DNA from: Candidatus Bathyarchaeota archaeon
GTDB taxonomy: Archaea; Thermoproteota; Bathyarchaeia; Bathyarchaeales; WUQV01
NCBI GenBank assembly: GCA_021158125.1
Contig: JAGGVF010000004.1
Location: 32,169-96,168 of the forward strand
Length of the DNA: 64,000 nt
Direction of reading: 5' to 3'
Shown here: in pieces, positions 59,098 through 64,000 of the stretch
How positions within the stretch are numbered: position 1 is the first letter of the stretch
Layout: the number at the start of each line of letters is the position of its first letter
Translations under genes and position numbers: made by a program
Notes under the pieces: generated by a model
What the model saw: the letters and a program-made list of their open reading frames with translations, nothing else
The model's database searches: none
Told to the model about the DNA's origin: nothing

Positions 59098-59991
59098 ATG
59101 TCAAAACTTAAACTGGAAGGAATTTTCGTCCCTCACGTAACGCCGTTCAAACATAACGGAGAAATAAACGAAGGTGCACTTCGAGAACTCTTACAATTTT
59201 GGATTCAAGGAGGCCTTTCCGGGCTTGTTCCATGCGGAAGTAACGGTGAAGCGCCCTATCTTTTAAGGGAAGAAAGAAAAAGAGTCATTGAAATAGTTGT
59301 AGACGAAGTTAACGGTAAAGTTCCAGTAATCGCCGGAACCGGAGCCATAGGCACAAAAGAAACAATACAGTTAACCAGAGACGCCGAGGACATAGGAGCA
59401 GACGCCGCCTTAATCGTAACGCCATTCTACTTCAGGTATTCAAGTAGAGAGTTATATGCTCACTACAGCGCCATACTCGAAGCTGTAGATATACCAGTAC
59501 TCGTCTATAACGTTCCGAAATTCACTGGATTTTCCTTAGAGCCCAGCTTAGTCCACAAGCTTGCCTCCGAATACGATAATGTGATTGGAGTAAAGGATAG
59601 TAGTGGAAGCCTAAGCCAAATAGCTGAACTCACTAGGCTTGTCGGCGAAAGAATTTCAGTTTTAGCTGGAACAGCTGACGTTGTTCTTCCAACTTTAATG
59701 CTTGGAGGGAAAGGAGCAATAATCGCAGTTGCAAATGTCGCTCCGAGACTGTGTAGCGATTTATATGAGGCCTTTAAGGAAGGAAACTTTGAAGAAGCAA
59801 GCAGACTTCAAAGGTGTATATCCTACATAAATGAGGTTGTTGTAAGGAAGTACAATCAACTTGCAGCCATAAAGGAAACATTAAACATTAAGGGTTTGCC
59901 AGCTGGGTATCCTCGGAAGCCAACATTGCCGCTGGAAGAAAACGAAAAAGATGAGATAAAAGAATTTTTAAGTAAAATTGAAATTTTCTAG
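59098..59991 (+). CDS. Dihydrodipicolinate synthase/N-acetylneuraminate lyase family aldolase (second paralogue)
   Basis: 297 residues with Tyr in VLVYNVP near 137 and Schiff-base Lys in VIGVKDSSGS near 165. The substrate loop is GSNGE (47-51) instead of GTTGE in the aldolase-Fae fusion; GSNGE occurs in human 4-hydroxy-2-oxoglutarate aldolase in my recollection. Likely a pyruvate-dependent aldolase of 2-oxo acids rather than a lysine enzyme; substrate unknown. It converges with an aminotransferase, their ends overlapping by 4 bp. Confidence 0.9.
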   Translation: MSKLKLEGIFVPHVTPFKHNGEINEGALRELLQFWIQGGLSGLVPCGSNGEAPYLLREERKRVIEIVVDEVNGKVPVIAGTGAIGTKETIQLTRDAEDIGADAALIVTPFYFRYSSRELYAHYSAILEAVDIPVLVYNVPKFTGFSLEPSLVHKLASEYDNVIGVKDSSGSLSQIAELTRLVGERISVLAGTADVVLPTLMLGGKGAIIAVANVAPRLCSDLYEAFKEGNFEEASRLQRCISYINEVVVRKYNQLAAIKETLNIKGLPAGYPRKPTLPLEENEKDEIKEFLSKIEIF

Positions 59992-61307
59992 CTTATTATT
60001 TCGCTGGAGATTTTCTTTAAAGCCTTTTTCAATGCATTGACACTTGAAATCCATGCTTCGTCTCCTTCACTCCATGGAACAGAAACAAGCGAAAGCCTAA
60101 CAGCGTTCACTGGCCCTCCGTAAAACTGCTCAGCTGGAACAGTCACTATTCCATAGTCCTTTATCAGCTTGTCGGCAAAAACTTTACCTTCAGCTTTTCC
60201 CGTTCGAACTAGAACGTAAAGGGCTCCAAACATTCCATTTTTAGGAAGTATGAGGTAGTCTCCAACTTGCTCAATTAGGATTGTCAGCCTATCTGCAAGC
60301 ACTTTGCAAATCCATTCATAACTTAGAGGCTGTTCTAAGAATTTCTTCAAAATGTGAAATCCAGCAATGAATGACGGTGTTGGACTACTTAGATTTTCCC
60401 TACCAATTATGGCTTCCATATTTTCTATCCACTTTTTGCTTGCAGTTGCAAATCCAAACCTTAAACCAGCAATTAGGCAAGTTTTTGAAAGACTCGACAA
60501 AATGCACACGATTTCATAGTGCTTTTCCACTATTTTCTTAAATCGGTTAAGTACGTCCCACAGAAATTTCTTATCAAACACCGCATTTTTTGAATTAAGC
60601 CGAATTATAGTGAACAGGTAAGGTGCATCCCATACTACTCCACCGTGATTAGCCGATAAAATGTCCAAGATGGCTTCTAAATCGTCGGCTGAAACGTAAC
60701 CGGTCGGATTGTTGGGCATACTTATGTAAAAAACCGAGTTTTCGCTTACTTTCTCCTTCAAATCATCAATGTTAATTGATAGGTCATCGTTTACTTCCAC
60801 CCTCACTTCATTTAGGTTATGACCTCTAATTATGCCTGAAATTGGAGCGTAATCCCACCTCGACAGTAAAACGTTTACCCCTTGCTTCAGCGACCTAAGT
60901 GCAACTGTCATGGCTTGCTGTCCACCCGCCGTAACAGTAACTCTGTCAACATCATCGTCTGAGAGTGGAACCCCATGAATTTCCCTAAAGTAGCGAATAA
61001 CCAGTTTTTTGGTGGGTTCTGTTCCGCCTGTTGGAGAATAAGCAATTCCTTTAGGATGAGGATAGTAAGATTCGATTAAACCGTTTTTTAGGCCATCGGC
61101 TATCTGCCTTAACTCGTCTGGTGAGGATTCTTCAATTTTTATTTCAAATTTGCCGAAAAGCTTTTGGTTAAGCAGTAGGTTGCCGATATTACCGCTGCTG
61201 AAGTCGAAGACTTGAAGTCCCCTCAATTTTCTTTCAATAGCCTTAGCCATGGCATCCCTAATCGCCGGTGGTGGGGGAGAAGGAGACAAAAAATCTTGCT
61301 TTGACAC
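59988..61307 (-). CDS. Class I/II PLP-dependent aminotransferase
   Basis: 439 residues. GNIGNLLLNQKLFGKF, YSPTGGTEPTKKLVIRYF, TAGGQQAMTVALRSL, ISMPNNPTGYVSADDLE, GVVWDAPYLF, and the PLP Lys in SSLSKTCLIAGLRFGFATA. GTG start inside AAGGTG. Substrate not evident; alignment to alanine/aspartate types is loose. Convergent with the aldolase at 59098, so they are not cotranscribed, though both could handle 2-oxo acids. Confidence 0.88.
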   Translation of the reverse strand: MSKQDFLSPSPPPPAIRDAMAKAIERKLRGLQVFDFSSGNIGNLLLNQKLFGKFEIKIEESSPDELRQIADGLKNGLIESYYPHPKGIAYSPTGGTEPTKKLVIRYFREIHGVPLSDDDVDRVTVTAGGQQAMTVALRSLKQGVNVLLSRWDYAPISGIIRGHNLNEVRVEVNDDLSINIDDLKEKVSENSVFYISMPNNPTGYVSADDLEAILDILSANHGGVVWDAPYLFTIIRLNSKNAVFDKKFLWDVLNRFKKIVEKHYEIVCILSSLSKTCLIAGLRFGFATASKKWIENMEAIIGRENLSSPTPSFIAGFHILKKFLEQPLSYEWICKVLADRLTILIEQVGDYLILPKNGMFGALYVLVRTGKAEGKVFADKLIKDYGIVTVPAEQFYGGPVNAVRLSLVSVPWSEGDEAWISSVNALKKALKKISSEIIS

Positions 61308-61380
61308 CTTAATCTACTCCAATACTCTTTAACATTACCATTAATTCCATAAAATGCCTTTTGGTGGAAAAGGGGTAAAA

Positions 61381-61507
61381 TGGTCGGGCGGGCAGGATTT
61401 GAACCTGCGACACTCCGGTTTCTGCACTGTACGCCTGGCAGGCTGGTGGCGTCCACCTTGGGTGGGCGTCTACAGCCGGAAGCTCTACCAGGCTGAGCTA
61501 CCGCCCG
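61381..61507 (-). tRNA. tRNA-Tyr(GTA) with a 50-nt intron; CCA encoded
   Basis: Folded by hand on the minus strand. Acceptor CGGGCGG/CCGCCCG with C1-G72, the archaeal tRNA-Tyr identity pair, D stem GCTC/GAGC, anticodon stem TCCGG/CCGGA, T stem GCAGG/CCTGC, discriminator A, then CCA. Between the anticodon stems are 57 nt. With the intron at 37/38 (61420-61469) the anticodon is GTA. CTGTA can pair with TACAG, or CTGT with GCAG, inside the intron, giving a helix for the splicing endonuclease. Confidence 0.93.
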
Positions 61508-61607
61508 TTTGCTATGAGTATGAAGATTAGAATTTACAATTTAATCGTTTCGTTATAATGCCAACTTTTATTGCGTGCTGTTCTATTCTGTAGTTAAGGG
61601 TGAAAGC

Positions 61608-62756
61608 ATGCTGGAATATGAATGCGATTTGCTTTGTAAATTGGTTGCCATAGATACGGATTCAACCCAGAGGAAAAACTACGATAAGATTGCTGACTTA
61701 TTGATTAGTGAAGCAGAAAGAGTTGGGCTTAAAGCTGAAAAGGTGATTGATGAAAAGGGCATCCCCCACGTTTTAGTCGGATTTTCAAACGCTCCTGCTG
61801 ATGCTAAGAAAATCGTCTTCCTAACTCATTACGATGTTGTTCCAGCAGGTGAAGGATGGGATTTCGACCCATTCAAGCCATTCATTAAAAATGGAAAACT
61901 TTTCGGAAGAGGCGCTGCGGATGATAAATCTAACATTGTTGCGGCCTTAACTGCCTTCAAAGAAGTTTTAGAGGAAAAATTGCCGTTAAAAGTTAATCCT
62001 GTGCTTGTTGTTGCTGGCGGAGAAGAAACAGGTGAAGGAGAAAGCTTTTTCAGAAAAATTGAAGGCGACGTATGCGTAGTTTTAGACTCTGGATGTGAAG
62101 GCTTGTCGATTGGAGCGTCCGGCGTTGCAAGATTAAACGTTAAGGTAATTGGCAGACAAGCCCATTCAGCTTATCCATTTAGAGGAAAAAATGCAATTTA
62201 TCAAGCATCAAAAATTGTGTCCTTTATAGAAGAAGTTGCGAAGGAAACAGAGAAGAAAATAGTTTCAAGATTTTACGCGCCAACCCATTATGAATGCGTT
62301 CCAAGAAGAATAAGTGTAACCATGATTAATGGCGGGGTAGCCGCAAACATAATTCCGGCTGAGTGTAACCTTCTAGTAGACGTTAGAACAATACCTGAAG
62401 AGAAAGCTGAGAAAGCGGCAGAAGAACTAAGAAAAACTATCGAAGATTACGCCGAAAAGAACGGGATAAAGGTCAAGGTGGAAGCTAAAGCCTTTATGGA
62501 CGGCTGGTATACAACAGATGAAAAAATAATTGAAAAATTTAAGGAGATTCTTGAGGAAGTTTTAGGTCGAAAAGTAAAGGTTGTTGTTGAGCTTGGAGGA
62601 ACAGACGGTGTATTCATGATAGACCGAATGCCAGTAATTCAGTTCGGAACTATGCGAGACGAAAACAATATTCACGGAAAAAATGAATTCGTCTATTTAG
62701 AAGACGTAGAAAAAGTGAAGAAATTCGTCAAAACGGTCATAACTTCTGACCTATGA
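61608..62756 (+). CDS. M20-family metallopeptidase (ArgE/DapE/carboxypeptidase type)
   Basis: About 382 residues from ATG 61608. Zinc ligands: FLTHYDVVPAGEGWDFDPF (His, Asp), GRGAADDKSNIVAALTAF, VVAGGEETGEG (catalytic Glu-Glu), VVLDSG, and the last His near NIHGKNEFVYLEDVEK. The lid domain starts at RLNVKVIGRQAHSAYPFRGK. Cleaves an N-acyl or dipeptide bond. GGTG precedes the ATG. No amino-acid biosynthetic neighbours, so substrate open. Confidence 0.93.
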   Translation: MLEYECDLLCKLVAIDTDSTQRKNYDKIADLLISEAERVGLKAEKVIDEKGIPHVLVGFSNAPADAKKIVFLTHYDVVPAGEGWDFDPFKPFIKNGKLFGRGAADDKSNIVAALTAFKEVLEEKLPLKVNPVLVVAGGEETGEGESFFRKIEGDVCVVLDSGCEGLSIGASGVARLNVKVIGRQAHSAYPFRGKNAIYQASKIVSFIEEVAKETEKKIVSRFYAPTHYECVPRRISVTMINGGVAANIIPAECNLLVDVRTIPEEKAEKAAEELRKTIEDYAEKNGIKVKVEAKAFMDGWYTTDEKIIEKFKEILEEVLGRKVKVVVELGGTDGVFMIDRMPVIQFGTMRDENNIHGKNEFVYLEDVEKVKKFVKTVITSDL

Positions 62757-62761
62757 GTTAT

Positions 62762-63520
62762 TTATGGAGTTAAACATTCAAGCTTGCTCTTCCACAAGGG
62801 GTCTGGGCCAAACTCATTCATTAATTTTTCTATGGCCTTTTTGAAGCTTAATCCGTGCGCATAGACGGCTTTTAGAAGGTTTAGGGTGATGTTGTCTGAA
62901 TATTCGAGGTTTACGTAGCCGTTCCAGGCGATTATGGCTTTAACTCCTCTTTCGAAAAGTTTGTTTGTTGCATGCTTCGAATTTGTGCCATTACAGCCCA
63001 TTAATATAATTACTGAACCGCTTAGGCTTCCCTTGTCTCCAAGCAAGTCTCCCCTTAAAGCGAAGTATGGGCCTTCATTCTCATTAAATGTGTATGCTTC
63101 TTTAACTGCACCTTGAATCTGCTCTGGAATATATTTATAGGCGCTATATTTCTCTGCGCTGAAAAGATACAGAAAATCATATCTCTTATAGATTGCACTG
63201 TGCACTCGGAGAATTATGAGTCCGTATCCACTTATATTTCTGAGAAGCTTTATTGTTACCTTTTTGCCTTGATATACGTCTACTTCTAAACCAGCTTGGT
63301 TTAGAATTTCCTTAACGCCTTGAATAAACTTTGAATTAGGCTTTGTAAGTGCTATTCCATCAATTATAACGGCTTTTGATAGATTGACGTCATAACCTGA
63401 CTGGGGCTGTGGACCATTAAAATATGGTGTCAGAACTAATAAAAGGACAGCTATGGATGCGACTTGTAAAGCGAGCGCCCACTTAATCTTCCTCTTTTTT
63501 GTGCTTTTCTTTCTCGCCAC
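62762..63520 (-). CDS. Membrane-anchored protein with caspase/CHAT-like His-Cys pair
   Basis: 252 residues. Basic N-terminus then a membrane segment (WALALQVASIAVLLLVLTPY, residues 14-33), leaving the domain outside. The rest has the pattern of CHAT/clan CD cysteine peptidases: LIILRVHSAI (H107), then VIILMGCNGTN (C176) with KLFERGVKAIIAWNGYVN after it. SAYKYIPEQIQGAV and DPLWKSKLECL fill the rest. The His...GCNG pair and GAxAII-WNG strand resemble CHAT proteins that cleave substrates on cue. Catalysis is not shown. Confidence 0.7.
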   Translation of the reverse strand: MARKKSTKKRKIKWALALQVASIAVLLLVLTPYFNGPQPQSGYDVNLSKAVIIDGIALTKPNSKFIQGVKEILNQAGLEVDVYQGKKVTIKLLRNISGYGLIILRVHSAIYKRYDFLYLFSAEKYSAYKYIPEQIQGAVKEAYTFNENEGPYFALRGDLLGDKGSLSGSVIILMGCNGTNSKHATNKLFERGVKAIIAWNGYVNLEYSDNITLNLLKAVYAHGLSFKKAIEKLMNEFGPDPLWKSKLECLTP

Positions 63521-63765
63521 TTCAAGGGCTTCCTATTAATCTTCATTTCGAGAAGTATCAAGTGGCGGCTGGAGCTAACGGCTGGGCATACATGGCTAGA
63601 GTATGTTAAAAGGTGAAGCTTTAACCTTTATGTATAAAATCGAAGTCTAGGTTTCTGAAAGTTTTGAAGATGGATTTTCATGTTTAATATTCGGAATTTT
63701 AGATAATTTTTAAAAAACAGCTCAATGCGTACTCATTATCACTAACAAAAATAGGAGTGTCAAAT

Positions 63766-64000
63766 ATGAAATTTAAAAAGAAGCTCATCTTGCTGATTTC
63801 TTTTGCATCATTCATGTCAGCTCTAATCTTAATGCCCTTCATGATTAGAGCGCATACAATCGAGTCGCCCTGCACAGTCCCGCTGGTAAAGGGACACAAT
63901 AACATACCGATAGGCTTCATTAAAGTCTGGAATGACGCTGACAATCTATACGTTCTATTTGAAATTGATACGGGCAGTTATCCAAACTATGCAATGGAAG
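63766..64000 (+). CDS. Secreted protein, 5' part only (cut by window edge)
   Basis: The first about 78 residues: MKFKKKLILLISFASFMSAL then LILMPFMIRA is a signal peptide, and the mature part begins near HTIESPCTVPLVKGHNNIPIG. The mature start (VWNDADNLYVLFEIDTG) is beta-rich and surface-like, resembling carbohydrate-binding or structural domains but too short to name. AGGAG lies about 10 nt before ATG. Between 63521 and 63765 no gene is clear; a short frame ending at 63609 reads like a C-terminus. Confidence 0.75.
   Translation, partial: MKFKKKLILLISFASFMSALILMPFMIRAHTIESPCTVPLVKGHNNIPIGFIKVWNDADNLYVLFEIDTGSYPNYAME

Noticed and set aside
63699..63944. Minus-strand frame opposite the secreted protein start
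   Set aside because: Antisense shadow of a gene with clear signal peptide and ribosome-binding site.
1..64000. CRISPR array, cas genes, rRNA or integrase
   Set aside because: No regularly spaced direct repeats and no such genes were found on either strand.

Overview
The window is archaeal chromosomal DNA, A+T-rich and densely coded on both strands. Clear archaeal markers are sn-glycerol-1-phosphate dehydrogenase (ether lipids), the KH/beta-CASP termination factor FttA, an archaeal-type SAM synthetase, archaeal SepF, proteasome beta, ribosomal L37e, Sm protein, Taw1, TrmI, Ogg2, TATA-box promoters and two intron-containing tRNA genes. Many genes start with TTG or GTG behind a GGTG/GGTGG ribosome-binding motif. 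A formaldehyde-activating (Fae) domain implies tetrahydromethanopterin-type C1 chemistry, and the O2/superoxide defence set fits a strict anaerobe. The mix suggests a Thermoproteota lineage, most plausibly Bathyarchaeia-like; that placement is inference from gene content, not a phylogeny.

Layout. 1-6.4 kb: purD (cut by the window edge), purF, a DHH phosphoesterase, an HTH-CBS regulator divergent from SAM synthetase, and a PadR regulator. 6.6-13.9 kb: coiled-coil protein, HDAC-like deacetylase, an internally deleted class V aminotransferase, a DUF72 / HD / DUF72 / metallophosphoesterase group, FKBP isomerase and UPF0179. 13.9-21.4 kb: housekeeping block (G1PDH, proteasome beta, FttA, SepF, PUA, Sm, L37e, S10, AN1-zinc-finger S2P protease, tRNA-Ser with an 11-nt intron). 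21.5-27.3 kb: accessory region with rhomboid protease, a broken glycosyltransferase, and a 3.1-kb segment bounded by perfect 41-bp inverted repeats that carries a membrane-bound regulator, a secreted protein and a small winged-helix protein. 27.3-34.5 kb: oxidative-stress genes (flavodiiron protein, peroxiredoxin, superoxide reductase, ferritin, half-ferritin, rubredoxin) interleaved with an Lrp regulator, a ligand-poor M24 protein, DUF166, Ogg2 and MscL.

34.5-49 kb: F420/FMN-type luciferase-like oxidoreductase, membrane proteins, TrmI, a dihydrodipicolinate-synthase-family aldolase fused to Fae with a conserved partner upstream, an RNase J-like nuclease with a nucleotidyltransferase-kinase partner, an ABC exporter and an MTA/SAH deaminase. 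48.8-53.4 kb: two divergent PadR regulators around a palindromic operator, a polyprenyl synthetase, a 15-codon peptide gene ending in MYWWG, an MFS transporter, and a MinD-like ATPase with a winged-helix partner. 53.6-64 kb: Taw1, translin, endonuclease V, HD hydrolase, UPF0282, a second aldolase, an aminotransferase, tRNA-Tyr with a 50-nt intron, M20 peptidase, a membrane-anchored His/Cys CHAT-like protein and the start of a secreted protein.

The two most unusual items are the aldolase-Fae fusion (38.0-39.5 kb), which could pass formaldehyde released from a 2-oxo acid directly to a C1 carrier, and the prenyltransferase / Trp-rich micropeptide / exporter cluster (49.5-52.2 kb), which resembles in logic the ComQ-ComX prenylated-pheromone system of bacilli.
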